Below, piece by piece: positions 12,891 to 20,634 of a stretch of 28,369 bases of DNA (position 1 is its first letter; the number at the start of each line of letters is the position of its first letter). Below the pieces are notes generated by a model, which saw nothing but the letters and a program-made list of their open reading frames with translations, was not told the origin of the DNA and made no database searches. Made by a program: the position numbers and the translations under genes. This DNA is from Candidatus Omnitrophota bacterium (GTDB lineage Bacteria > Omnitrophota > Gorgyraeia > Aquiviventales > Aquiviventaceae), in contig JACPSQ010000028.1 in NCBI GenBank assembly GCA_016193195.1, positions 1 to 28,369 of the forward strand, in the 5' to 3' direction.

Positions 12891-14558
12891 CTATTCCAAT
12901 TGAGTCACGCGCAGGACTTCTTCGACTGTGGTCACACCCGCGAGGGCCTTGTTCAAGCCATCCTCCCGGAGGGTGCGCATCCCGGCCCTCTGGCCCGCTT
13001 CTCGGATGGTATGCGCCGGGGATTTGGAGACCACGCCGTTCTTGATCGGCTCGGTCATCATCAAGAGTTCAAAGAGACCGACACGGCCTTTATAGCCGCT
13101 CTGCTTGCAGGATGAACAGCCCTTGCCGTGGAAGAGCTGGACGTCCGGCTTCAACCCGAGCTCGTTGGTCACGCTTGTCGCCGGCTTGTAGGACTCCTTG
13201 CACTTCGGACAGATGACGCGCACCAAGCGCTGGGCCAGGATCCCCACCACCGAAGACGCAATGAGAAACGGTTCCACCCCCATGTCGATCAGGCGGGTGA
13301 GGGAGCTCGGGGCATCGTTGGTATGGAGGGTCGAGAGGACGAGGTGCCCGGTGAGGGCCGCCTGGATCGCGATCTCCGCCGTCTCACGATCCCGGATCTC
13401 GCCGACCATGATGACATTTGGGTCTTGGCGCAAGAAGGCCCGCAGCGCTGAAGCGAAGGTCACGTCGGCCTTGGGGTTGACCTGGACCTGGTGGATGCCG
13501 GCTAGGTGGTACTCGACGGGATCCTCAATCGTGATGATGTTGCGGCAGACCTCGTTGATGAGACTCAGGGCCGCGTAGAGGGTCGTCGTCTTGCCCGAGC
13601 CCGTCGGTCCGGTCACGAGCAGGATCCCATGCGGCACATGGATGAGGCGTTCCAACTGGGTGCGGGTCTGCTCATCGAGCCCCAACTCTTTGAGCGACAG
13701 GCGCATTCCGGCGCTATCCAACAAGCGCATGACGACCTTTTCGCCAAATTGCCCAGGCACCACGGAGACGCGCAGGTCAATATCCTTGCCCTCCATCTTG
13801 AGCTGGAAGCGGCCGTCCTGGGGCTTGCGCTTCTCCGCGATATCGAGCTTGGCCAGGACCTTGATGCGCGAGACCACGGCGGAGTGCAGGTGCGGCGGAG
13901 AGCCATTCACCTCCTGCAAGACCCCGTCAACCCGGAAGCGCGTGCGCAGCGTCCCATCGCCGGGTTCGATGTGGATGTCGCTGGCTCGCTCTTTGACCGC
14001 CTGCATGATGAGGAGATTGACGAGCCGAATGATCGGCGCTTCTCCGGCCGCCTCTTCGTCCTTCTTCGGCAGCTCGGCTTCTTTAATCGCCTGGGCCACC
14101 TCGGCGATGGTGCCGCTCGATCCGTAGTACTGGTCGATCGCCTGCCGGATGCTGGTCTCACTCGCGACCACCGTCTTGATCTCACACTGGGTCTTCAGGC
14201 GCAACTCATCCACCGCGAAGAAGTTGAGAGGATCTTCCATCGCGACGGTCAAGCTGTCGCCGATTTTGAAGACGGGGATGAGCGTGTGTCTGCGAGCCAG
14301 CGCCTCGGGCGCCAGCTGAATGACCTCCGGCTTAATCAGGTAGTTCGACAAATCGACGGCGGTCACGCCGGATTGGGCCGCGACCAGCGCACTGAGGTCC
14401 TCTTCGCCCATCAGCCCTCGCCGCACGATCACGCGTTTCAGCGGCTCTCCGGTCTTGGCGGCCTCCGCCTGGGCCTGCTGGAGCTGCTCGGGTTTCAGCG
14501 CACCGTGCTCCAGGAGGAGCTCATGGAGCGGCTTGGCGTTTCGGACGGTCGTGGCCAT
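12891..14558 (-). CDS. pilB: PilB/GspE-family assembly ATPase
   Basis: Cytoplasmic hexameric motor that powers pilus or pseudopilus assembly, 555 residues. An N-terminal MshEN-type domain (LLLEHGALKPEQLQQAQAEA, IPVFKIGDSLTVAMEDP) of about 145 residues is followed by the secretion ATPase core: RASDIHIEPGDG, Walker A GPTGSGKTTTLYA (about 317-329), Asp box (IITIEDPVEY), Walker B (NVIMVGEIRDRETAEIA), His box (LSTLHTNDAPSSLTRLIDMG) and a zinc-binding tetracysteine loop (CPKC about 450-453, CSSC about 481-484). All catalytic motifs are intact. The start is 6 nt after the stop of a truncated receiver with no Shine-Dalgarno, so translation may depend on coupling. The IVP insert follows. Confidence 0.95.
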   Translation of the reverse strand: MATTVRNAKPLHELLLEHGALKPEQLQQAQAEAAKTGEPLKRVIVRRGLMGEEDLSALVAAQSGVTAVDLSNYLIKPEVIQLAPEALARRHTLIPVFKIGDSLTVAMEDPLNFFAVDELRLKTQCEIKTVVASETSIRQAIDQYYGSSGTIAEVAQAIKEAELPKKDEEAAGEAPIIRLVNLLIMQAVKERASDIHIEPGDGTLRTRFRVDGVLQEVNGSPPHLHSAVVSRIKVLAKLDIAEKRKPQDGRFQLKMEGKDIDLRVSVVPGQFGEKVVMRLLDSAGMRLSLKELGLDEQTRTQLERLIHVPHGILLVTGPTGSGKTTTLYAALSLINEVCRNIITIEDPVEYHLAGIHQVQVNPKADVTFASALRAFLRQDPNVIMVGEIRDRETAEIAIQAALTGHLVLSTLHTNDAPSSLTRLIDMGVEPFLIASSVVGILAQRLVRVICPKCKESYKPATSVTNELGLKPDVQLFHGKGCSSCKQSGYKGRVGLFELLMMTEPIKNGVVSKSPAHTIREAGQRAGMRTLREDGLNKALAGVTTVEEVLRVTQLE

Positions 14559-14564
14559 GGGGGG

Positions 14565-14684
14565 TTACGTGGTCGCAGTGAGCGCCTCAGAGCCCCACCC
14601 CTCAAGGCGCCTGCCGACGACCTGGAGCATATCCTGGTGATCATCCACCAGCAAGATGCGTTGGTGAGCTCGCCCGGCGCTCAT
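14565..14684 (-). pseudogene. Truncated response-regulator receiver remnant
   Basis: Only 39 residues: RILLVDDHQDMLQVVGRRLE is beta1-alpha1 of a CheY-like receiver with the acidic DD pair, followed by beta2-like WGSEALTATT and a TAA stop. The phosphorylated Asp, the Thr/Ser switch and the Lys are absent. The start overlaps the preceding receiver stop by 4 nt (ATGA), as expected for an intact operon member, and the stop lies 6 nt before the pilB start. The rest of the domain appears deleted. It may survive as a coupling leader for pilB. Confidence 0.75.
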
Positions 14685-15103
14685 GGTCGCACCGGTCCAG
14701 GCTGTGACGCAGGGGGGCTCGGTGGCGAGGCGGCAGCCAGCAGACCGCGGATCTTTTCGAGCAATTCTTGGGCTCGGAACGGCTTGCGGATGTAGGCGTT
14801 CGCGCCGCACTCCATCCCCAGTTTCTCATCCTTGTCCTGCGCCTTTGCCGTGAACATCATGATCGGGATGTTCTGGTACCGGGTGTCCTGCTTGAGCATC
14901 GTGCAGATTTCATAGCCGTTGAGTTTGGGCAGCATGAGGTCCAGGATGATGAGATCCGGTTGGTCCGTCTGCGCCTTCGTGAGCCCCTCCTGCCCATCCA
15001 TGGCCACCAGCACCTCAAACCCCTCGACCTCCAGGCGCTTGCCCACCATCTTGACGATGCTCGGTTCATCATCGACGAGCAAGATCCGCGGCTTCTCAGC
15101 CAT
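14681..15103 (-). CDS. CheY-like stand-alone response regulator
   Basis: 140 residues, a single receiver domain. RILLVDDEPSIVKMV holds the acidic pocket (D11, D12). The phosphoacceptor is D55 (LIILDLMLPKLNGYE), the switch residue T85 (IMMFTAK) and the conserved Lys about K107 (YIRKPF). A flexible Pro/Ser-rich tail follows (SPPSPPASQPGPVRP) and there is no output domain. ATG 15103 overlaps the upstream receiver gene by 8 nt. It is probably phosphorylated by the membrane kinase upstream and acts by protein contact, perhaps on the pilus motor; the target is not shown by sequence. Confidence 0.93.
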   Translation of the reverse strand: MAEKPRILLVDDEPSIVKMVGKRLEVEGFEVLVAMDGQEGLTKAQTDQPDLIILDLMLPKLNGYEICTMLKQDTRYQNIPIMMFTAKAQDKDEKLGMECGANAYIRKPFRAQELLEKIRGLLAAASPPSPPASQPGPVRP

Positions 15104-15497
15104 TGCCCTCACCCCTTTTTTTTTCAAGCGCTCGATGGATCTTCTCCAAGAGCACCTTCGATTGAAACGGCTTCTTGATCCAATCGGTCGCCCCGACCTC
15201 GATGCACCGATCGGCCAACTGCTCGATCTGGCTCTCCGATGCGGTCACGACGATCACGGGGATCCGGGACGTGGCGGGCGTGCGCTTCAACGCCCGGCAC
15301 ACCTCATAGCCGTTCAGTCTCGGCAGCCTGATATCCAGGAGCACCACGTGAATGGGCAGCCTCTCCGCGGCGGTCCGCAGGGCGGCTGCTCCATCCATCG
15401 CGACGAGCACCTCGTAGCCTTCATGCTCAAGTCGAGCCCTGATCATCTTGAGCACGCTGGCGTCGTCTTCAACGATGAGGATGCGTTTCTTGGCCAT
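15096..15497 (-). CDS. CheY-like stand-alone response regulator
   Basis: 133 residues, a single receiver domain. The acidic pocket is at E10-D11-D12 (ILIVEDDASVLKMI), the phosphoacceptor at D55 (VVLLDIRLPRLNGYE), T85 in VIVVTAS and the conserved Lys about K109 (WIKKPF). A short basic tail replaces any output domain. It starts 6 nt after the kinase gene, with an AGG-type ribosome-binding site about 8 nt upstream. Clear similarity to the next receiver (shared LNGYE and KPF blocks and GYEVLVAMDG/GFEVLVAMDG) suggests tandem duplication. Confidence 0.93.
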   Translation of the reverse strand: MAKKRILIVEDDASVLKMIRARLEHEGYEVLVAMDGAAALRTAAERLPIHVVLLDIRLPRLNGYEVCRALKRTPATSRIPVIVVTASESQIEQLADRCIEVGATDWIKKPFQSKVLLEKIHRALEKKRGEGNG

Positions 15498-15503
15498 GCC
15501 AGC

Positions 15504-17810
15504 CTATCCCGAGGCGTTGCCAGCCGCCATCATGAGCCGGTCAAGCCCCTGAGTGACTCGTTGGGCGGCGCGCTCAAACAGCGCCGTGGCGTCAGCGCCG
15601 TCGGCTGGATACACCGCGCCACCCCACTGCAGGCGATCCCCGTCCCGAACCTTCTCCTGCAGCCGCTTCGCGATCGCGGGGAGGTGTCTCGGCTCCGTCA
15701 CGGCGAGGACGAGAACCCACGAGGGATCGATCGGCAAGACGATGTCACCCCGGTGCAGATGACGCCGGATGTCGTCCGCGACACGCTGAAGGGATGGCTG
15801 CCGCTGTGCCTCGTCCCTCTCGGCATCGAGGAGCGCCTTCGCCTGAATCGCGAGCACGCCGACACCCTGTTCGTTCCCAAGGCCCTCGTGGCTCAGCAGC
15901 TCCTGCAGGCTTGCTGACAGCGCAAACCGATCCGTATACATCGGCAACCACACCGTGAACGTCGTCCCGCGCCCCAGCTCGGACGCGACGTCAATGCGGC
16001 CGCCATGCAATTCGGCCAGCTCCTTACACAGCACCAACCCCAACCCTGTGCCCCGCGGACGTCCGTCACCCTGCGGGCCGACCTGGGAGAACTTCTGGAA
16101 GATCTTTGGGAGATCCTCTGGGGCGATGCCGCAGCCGGCATCCACAACCGCGACGCTCACCATCCCGTCAGCTTGCCTCAACCGAATGGTAATGCTCCCA
16201 TCGTCTGGTGTGTATTTGAGGGCATTGGAGAGGAGGTTCGTCAGCACCTGCAACGTCCGCTCTCGATCCACAAACACCGGCGGAACCGGCTGGAGCCCGT
16301 GACGGATAGTCCGGGAGCCGAGAATCGGCCGAGAGCTGCGCACCAGCGAGTCGATGAGTTCGTGGAGATCGACGCGGACGCGAGTGAGTCGCATCCGGCC
16401 CGCTTCGATCTTCGAGACATCCAGCATGTTGTTGATGAGTGCTGCGAGCCGGTCGACGTCGGCGTCCATGATCTTCAAGAAATCTTGCTGCTCGGCGTTG
16501 GTCTCGCCCAGCGCGTTGTCGATCAAGAGGCTCAGCCCTTCCTTGATCGAGGTCAGGGGGGTGCGCAGCTCATGGCTGACCTTGGCGACGAACTCATCCT
16601 TGAGCACTGAGAGCGCCCTGAATCTGGCGTTGGCCATCTCGAGCGCCACGGCCTTGCCCTCAAGATCGCTCTTGACGGCCTCCAGCTCGGCCGTCCGCTT
16701 GGCCACGACGCGCTCGATCTGGTTGGTCCGCCTGAGGGCCAGGAACAGGTAGCCTCCAAGCAACAGCACAAGCGCAAGGCCCACCATCAGCACCTTGGCC
16801 GCCCTCCAGTTCGCGCGAGCAAACGCCTCTCCCGGCTCCGGATAGCACAACAGCGACCATGGCCGGCCGGCGACGAAGAAGCTCGCCACGTAGGAAATGC
16901 CGGATCGAACCTTCTGCTCCTGCGCCTGAGCCTGCTCGGGCGCGCCGTACTCGTCCAGCGAAAACAACAGGCGTTCCCCGGCCTCAGCCGAGTCGTCGAG
17001 CAGATGGAGATCCAGCCCCTCGAGGGCGATGCCTTTCAGGGCGCGCTTCATGAACGCGTTGCACTCGTAGAACATGGCCACGAATCCAACGAGCTGCTGC
17101 CGGCGCTCCGCCACCGTCTCAAGGGAGAACCCGTTGCGGTAGACCGGAAGGAAGATGATGAGGCCAGGCGGCGCACCCGGGACGCGGACCAGGCTGATCC
17201 GCCCGGTCGCCACTGGACGGCCGAGATCGCGGGCGCGCTCCATCGCCTCTCGCTGGATGGCCTGCGACGCTGAGTCGACGCCCAGAAGCCGGGCGTGCTG
17301 TTCAAATGGCTCGGTGTAATACACCGGGAAGAACTCATCGCGCGATCCTGCCCGAACCAGCCTCCCAGAGGTATCGAGGTCGCGGATCTCAAAGCCAGGC
17401 CATCCTTCCGCGCGCACCCGCTCTTCGAACGCTCCGCGTTCCGCCGCGGGCACGCGCGGCAGCCAGTCCAGCGCAGGAATTTCCGGGTGAGTCGGAAGGC
17501 ACCTCCTCACGAAGGCCCTAAACTCCTCCCGCTCAACCGAGTGGCTGGCGGCATACAGGCCTCCGACAGACTGCAGCAGTTCGATGTCCTGCTCGATCAT
17601 GCGCTGAACCGCCACGGCGACGGCGTTGGCCCGATCGCCGAAGTCGCTCCGGATGCGCTGGAGCTCTACGCCTCGCACAAACGCAAACGCTCCGACGGCC
17701 GCCGCGACTCCGGCGCACAACACGAGCGCCACCGCCGGAACCCGCAGCCGATCCAGCAAGGATCGCGCGCCGTTGGCCTGCCTGTGTGCCGTGGCGAGGC
17801 GCACGCTCAT
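15504..17810 (-). CDS. Membrane sensor histidine kinase, CHASE-like sensor, GGDEF-like tail
   Basis: 768 residues. TM1 (about 24-46) and TM2 (about 338-359, KVLMVGLALVLLLGGYLFLA) enclose a periplasmic CHASE-like sensor of about 290 residues (IPALDWLPRVPAAERGAFEE, FFPVYYTEPFEQHARLLGVD, LIIFLPVYRNG). A short coiled coil leads to the DHp domain (VSHELRTPLTSIKEG, H413), N-box (LLSNALKYTP), G1 (VDAGCGIAPEDLPKIF) and G2 (RGTGLGLVLCKEL). Residues about 635-765 form an extra C-terminal domain with GGDEF-like layout (VADDIRRHLHRGDIVLPID, RLQWGGAVYPADG) but no GG(D/E)EF motif. Start ATG 17810 overlaps the HTH gene by 4 nt; the longer in-frame ORF is only the HTH gene in another frame. It heads a two-component relay with the receivers that follow. 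Confidence 0.92.
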   Translation of the reverse strand: MSVRLATAHRQANGARSLLDRLRVPAVALVLCAGVAAAVGAFAFVRGVELQRIRSDFGDRANAVAVAVQRMIEQDIELLQSVGGLYAASHSVEREEFRAFVRRCLPTHPEIPALDWLPRVPAAERGAFEERVRAEGWPGFEIRDLDTSGRLVRAGSRDEFFPVYYTEPFEQHARLLGVDSASQAIQREAMERARDLGRPVATGRISLVRVPGAPPGLIIFLPVYRNGFSLETVAERRQQLVGFVAMFYECNAFMKRALKGIALEGLDLHLLDDSAEAGERLLFSLDEYGAPEQAQAQEQKVRSGISYVASFFVAGRPWSLLCYPEPGEAFARANWRAAKVLMVGLALVLLLGGYLFLALRRTNQIERVVAKRTAELEAVKSDLEGKAVALEMANARFRALSVLKDEFVAKVSHELRTPLTSIKEGLSLLIDNALGETNAEQQDFLKIMDADVDRLAALINNMLDVSKIEAGRMRLTRVRVDLHELIDSLVRSSRPILGSRTIRHGLQPVPPVFVDRERTLQVLTNLLSNALKYTPDDGSITIRLRQADGMVSVAVVDAGCGIAPEDLPKIFQKFSQVGPQGDGRPRGTGLGLVLCKELAELHGGRIDVASELGRGTTFTVWLPMYTDRFALSASLQELLSHEGLGNEQGVGVLAIQAKALLDAERDEAQRQPSLQRVADDIRRHLHRGDIVLPIDPSWVLVLAVTEPRHLPAIAKRLQEKVRDGDRLQWGGAVYPADGADATALFERAAQRVTQGLDRLMMAAGNASG

Positions 17811-18049
17811 CCGCTGTGCCTCCGTCTTGCGCGCCCGCCCGCGCGCGCGCTGGTATCCTCCGCCCTCAAATGCTCCACGGTCACCTGGTCGGCCACCCAG
17901 GACTCCAGCATCCCCTGGCTGAACCGCCACTGCCCTCCGATCTTCAGGCCGGGCAGAACACCCCGCTGGGCCAACCGGTACACTGTGCTGGTGGTCACGC
18001 TGAAGCGTCTCGCGACTTGTGCAATAGAGAGATACGGCTGCTCCGCCAT
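17807..18049 (-). CDS. Excisionase-type helix-turn-helix DNA-binding protein
   Basis: An 80-residue protein whose first 55 residues are a winged HTH of the excisionase/HTH_17 family (YLSIAQVARRFSVTTSTVYR, LAQRGVLPGLKIGGQWRFSQ, then MLESWV). The tail is basic (RAGGRARRRHSG). In this context, with no integrase nearby and translational coupling (ATGA overlap) to the kinase, it is more likely a small regulator of the operon than a phage excisionase. It is the first gene of the operon, about 14 nt from a predicted transcription start, facing the divergent plus-strand kinase. Confidence 0.88.
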   Translation of the reverse strand: MAEQPYLSIAQVARRFSVTTSTVYRLAQRGVLPGLKIGGQWRFSQGMLESWVADQVTVEHLRAEDTSARAGGRARRRHSG

Positions 18050-18069
18050 CTGTGATCGTTTCTTTAAGA

Positions 18070-18099
18070 AGCATGCCTGACTCGGCTAGCCGTTGTCAA
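18070..18099 (-). promoter_or_regulatory. Probable sigma70 promoter of HTH-kinase-pil operon
   Basis: The minus strand has a perfect -35 TTGACA (18094-18099), an 18-nt spacer and CATGCT (18070-18075) as a weak -10. Transcription would begin near 18063, just upstream of ATG 18049. It lies in the divergent gap 18050-18277, where the HTH protein could act on both sides. Confidence 0.55.
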
Positions 18100-18170
18100 G
18101 GGATGCGAAAAATCTTTTGTCTTGATTAAGGTTGACGAAAGAAGGCCAACCCCCGAAGCGCAGGGGCCTG

Positions 18171-18179
18171 TGCTATAAT
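18171..18179 (+). promoter_or_regulatory. Extended -10 promoter of GAF kinase gene
   Basis: TGCTATAAT is a perfect extended -10 (TGN plus TATAAT, 18174-18179) without a -35 at normal spacing. The start would fall near 18186, inside the left arm of the 80-nt junction structure, about 90 nt before ATG 18278. It overlaps the edge of the repeat arm by two bases, so it could also be part of that element. Confidence 0.5.
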
Positions 18180-18257
18180 CCCACCACCTGCCAGTTCGCC
18201 GGAGGCGAGCCGCTGCGCGGCGGTTCGCGTTCAGCGAACCCTGGCAGGTGGTGGGAT
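18178..18257. repeat. 80-nt four-way-junction (cloverleaf) element
   Basis: A perfect 17-bp outer stem (ATCCCACCACCTGCCAG at 18178-18194 against 18241-18257) encloses three contiguous perfect hairpins: 18196-18208 (TCGCC, loop GGA), 18209-18221 (GCCGC, loop TGC) and 18222-18240 (GGTTCGC, loop GTTCA). Only base 18195 is unpaired at the junction. An alternative pairing of GTTCGC (18194-18199) with GCGAAC (18234-18239) would extend the outer stem. It ends 20 nt before ATG 18278. It could be a leader RNA switch or a REP-like DNA element. It is not a tRNA. Confidence 0.8.
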
Positions 18258-18277
18258 AAGGCCCAGCAGTGGAGATC

Positions 18278-19522
18278 ATGGCAGAGCCACGGCCGGCTGA
18301 ACTCAAATACCTGGTGGAGCGGCAGCGCGAGGAGCTCAAGACCCTCAATGAAGTCGGCCGGCTCCTCAGCTCAACGACCGCCCCCCAGGAGATCGCTCGT
18401 CTCGTCGCGTCGTACCTGCGGCAGACCTTCCCCCTGGCGCTCTGCGGCGTCCTGGGGGTTGAGCAACGCAAACTTCTGGTCATCCAGTTTGCCAAGATCG
18501 CCCAGGTGGACATCGCCGCCGCGGTGCGGGAGATCTGTCAACGAGCCAGCGAGCATCTCCAGCGGCCGCTGAGCGAGGAGGACCTCGCACGGACCTTCGA
18601 AGATCAATCCCCGGGCGCCGGGCAGTGGGCGTTGGCCCCCATCGGCTACCTGCGGTCGAACCACTTCGCCCCCTTGCGGTTCAACGGGCAGGTCACCGGG
18701 CTCCTCAGTGTCTTCAGCGGAAAAGCAGAGGCCTTTACCAAGGAGGACCGGCATGTCATTGACATCGTGGCGGATCAGCTCGGCGCGGCCCTGCGGAACG
18801 CCTTCCTCCTCGATGAGCTGAAGCGCGCCGGCCAGCTCAAGAACGACCTCTTGATGATCATCTCCCATGAACTCCGCACCCCCTTGACGTCGATTCAGGA
18901 AGGCGTCCATCTCATCGTGGAGGGGGCCGTGGGACCCACCACTGCCGAGCAGCAGGATCTCCTCAAGACCGTTGGAGAGGAGACGGATCGCTTAGGGAGG
19001 CTGGTGGAGAAAGTCCTCTTGGCGACCCAGCTGGTGACCGGCGAGCTCCAGTGGACGTTTGGAGACGTCAACGTGGACACGCTCGTGAAGGAGCTCGAGT
19101 CGACGGTTCGACCCCTCGCTCAAGCCAGAGGGGTTCGGCTTGAAGTCTCAGGCGTGGCCCCCACCCTCACGTGCGTGGGGGATGGCAAGCGCCTCAAGCA
19201 AGCCCTCGGCAACCTGGTGGAAAATGCCATCCAGGCCACCCGTGCCGAAGGGCAGGTTCGCGTCACGTGCTCAGCGACGCCGGCCGGGCTTGACTTCCAG
19301 GTGACCGACACGGGAGCCGGCATCCCCCCTGAGGACCTGCCGAAGCTCTTCGAGCGATTCCACTTTACGGGCGGGGTTGATGACCGCAAGACCGGGGGGC
19401 TCGGGCTAGGGCTGTTCATCACGAACGCCATCATCGAGGCGCACCGAGGCACGACCCGTCTGGAGAGTCAGGTCGGCCAAGGCACCCGGGTGAGCGTCCG
19501 CCTTCCTCAGAAGCCCGGCTGA
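18278..19522 (+). CDS. Soluble GAF-domain sensor histidine kinase
   Basis: 414 residues, the only plus-strand gene. An N-terminal helix (ERQREELKTLNEVGRLLSST) leads into a GAF-like sensor domain (about 25-180; LALCGVLGVEQRKLLVIQFA, WALAPIGYL, GLLSVFSG, AFTKEDRHVIDIVADQLGAA). The H-box is IISHELRTPLTSIQEG (H197), the N-box LGNLVENAIQATR, G1 VTDTGAGIPPEDLPKLFERF and G2 KTGGLGLGLFITNAIIEAHR. There is no membrane segment and no C-terminal extra domain. ATG 18278 has GGAG 3 nt upstream; GTG 18269 is an alternative. It is convergent with the foldase gene (23-nt gap) and divergent from the HTH operon. Its partner may be one of the receivers at 14681-15497. Confidence 0.93.
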   Translation: MAEPRPAELKYLVERQREELKTLNEVGRLLSSTTAPQEIARLVASYLRQTFPLALCGVLGVEQRKLLVIQFAKIAQVDIAAAVREICQRASEHLQRPLSEEDLARTFEDQSPGAGQWALAPIGYLRSNHFAPLRFNGQVTGLLSVFSGKAEAFTKEDRHVIDIVADQLGAALRNAFLLDELKRAGQLKNDLLMIISHELRTPLTSIQEGVHLIVEGAVGPTTAEQQDLLKTVGEETDRLGRLVEKVLLATQLVTGELQWTFGDVNVDTLVKELESTVRPLAQARGVRLEVSGVAPTLTCVGDGKRLKQALGNLVENAIQATRAEGQVRVTCSATPAGLDFQVTDTGAGIPPEDLPKLFERFHFTGGVDDRKTGGLGLGLFITNAIIEAHRGTTRLESQVGQGTRVSVRLPQKPG

Positions 19523-19545
19523 CGTGACATCCTCGGGGGGATGAT

Positions 19546-20634
19546 TCAGAAGACCCGCAGGCGGGCTGAGACTTTGAGCTGCTCGATCCATCGCTTCAGC
19601 GCCTCGTATTTCTTCTTCATCTCGACCTGTTTCTGATAGGCGTCCCGCGCTGCGGGAAAATCCTTCAGATCCCCGGTCCGCTTCTCCAGCAGCCGGTAGA
19701 CACACCAGTGCTTCCCGAACGGCATGGGGGGGCCGACGGCGCCGAGCTCCATCGCATGAAACGCGTACATCTGGTCCTTGGGGATGCCCCACAGATCCAT
19801 ATAGGCTTCTAACGTCATGAGGCTCACCGGTCGAACCTTGGAGTCGCCCTTCGCCTTCATCGTCTCCCACGCCTTGGGATCGTTGACCTGCTCGTAAAAG
19901 GTCTGCGCGTCCTCTTGCGTGTCAAACGTCACCATCTCCCCGCCGACGTGATGCTTCTCGTTCAAGAACTCCTGCCGCAGCTCTTCCTCGTCGGCCACCG
20001 TGCGCTGCTCCTGGAGCATCTGGTCTTTCAGCTTCTGGATCTGAATCAGGTACCGAATCTGATTCTCGAACAGCTCCACCTCCTCATAGAGGGTTTCGAC
20101 GACCCACCGCCGGTAGGCGTCAGGGTCATCGCGCCGCCCAAAGGGTCTGTCGTAATTCCGCAGCAGCCCGTTGACCATCGTCTCCACTTCTTCGTCGGTC
20201 GCGCGCACCCCGCGCCGGAAGGCCTCGTAATGAAGGATGAGGCTCTCCCAGATCGCGGGTTCCCGCTCGGCTTCAGGCAGATCTGAGGCGCCCCAGGGAC
20301 GTGGGAACATGGACGCCACCCGCTTGGCGAACGCGTAGTTGCCGACGCTGACCGGGGTCCCGAAGATCTCTCCGGCAACCCGCTCCTGTCTGGGCCATGG
20401 AACGGCCGGGGCCAACGCCAACGACGAGCCCACCACGGGAGCGGGACCCGACAGATCCCCCCCCGCGGAGAGCCGCGAGAGATACTCCTCCATGGAGATC
20501 CCGACGTCCGATTGGCCTGGTTGGCCCCGTGTCTTGTCTTGGGCCCATGCCCAGGGGGTGAGCATGAGGAGCGCCCCCAGCACCTGGCTTGCGCGGGCGA
20601 CAGGGCCGTGCGTCATCCCGAGCCGCCTGGTCAT
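19546..20634 (-). CDS. Exported SurA/PpiC-like foldase
   Basis: 362 residues. The N-terminus has a signal peptide (VLGALLMLTPWAWAQ, cleavage near residue 32). After a Gly/Pro-rich stretch comes an all-helical SurA-N-like region (ASDLPEAEREPAIWESLILH, VRATDEEVETMVNGLLRNYD, LYEEVELFENQIRYLIQIQK) and then a parvulin-like part (ADEEELRQEFLNEKHHVGGE, AFHAMELGAVGPPMPFGKHW, CVYRLLEKRTGDLKDF). This fits a periplasmic peptidyl-prolyl isomerase/chaperone; the rotamase core is divergent, so activity is uncertain. It overlaps the upstream small exported protein by 4 nt and ends the T2SS operon. It may help fold secreted substrates or outer-membrane components; this is inferred from position. Confidence 0.75.
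   Translation of the reverse strand: MTRRLGMTHGPVARASQVLGALLMLTPWAWAQDKTRGQPGQSDVGISMEEYLSRLSAGGDLSGPAPVVGSSLALAPAVPWPRQERVAGEIFGTPVSVGNYAFAKRVASMFPRPWGASDLPEAEREPAIWESLILHYEAFRRGVRATDEEVETMVNGLLRNYDRPFGRRDDPDAYRRWVVETLYEEVELFENQIRYLIQIQKLKDQMLQEQRTVADEEELRQEFLNEKHHVGGEMVTFDTQEDAQTFYEQVNDPKAWETMKAKGDSKVRPVSLMTLEAYMDLWGIPKDQMYAFHAMELGAVGPPMPFGKHWCVYRLLEKRTGDLKDFPAARDAYQKQVEMKKKYEALKRWIEQLKVSARLRVF

Noticed and set aside
13506..14795. Plus-strand open frame of 429 codons opposite pilB
   Set aside because: It is antisense to an ATPase gene with all catalytic motifs; its His/Arg/Asp/Leu-rich composition is the usual antisense shadow in GC-rich DNA.
17811..18074. Longer start for the CHASE-like kinase (18074)
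   Set aside because: The extra 88 residues are the HTH gene read in another frame; ATG 17810 overlaps the HTH stop in the usual ATGA way.
18132..18179. TTGACG (18132) paired with TATAAT (18174) as a normal sigma70 promoter
   Set aside because: The spacer is 36 nt, far from about 17; an extended -10 reading is kept instead.
18178..18257. Cloverleaf as a tRNA gene
   Set aside because: The outer stem is 17 bp instead of 7, the anticodon and T-loop features are missing and hairpin loops are only 3-5 nt.
19523..19545. Bidirectional terminator between the convergent genes
   Set aside because: Only a 5-bp CATCC/GGATG stem without a T-tract; too weak to call.
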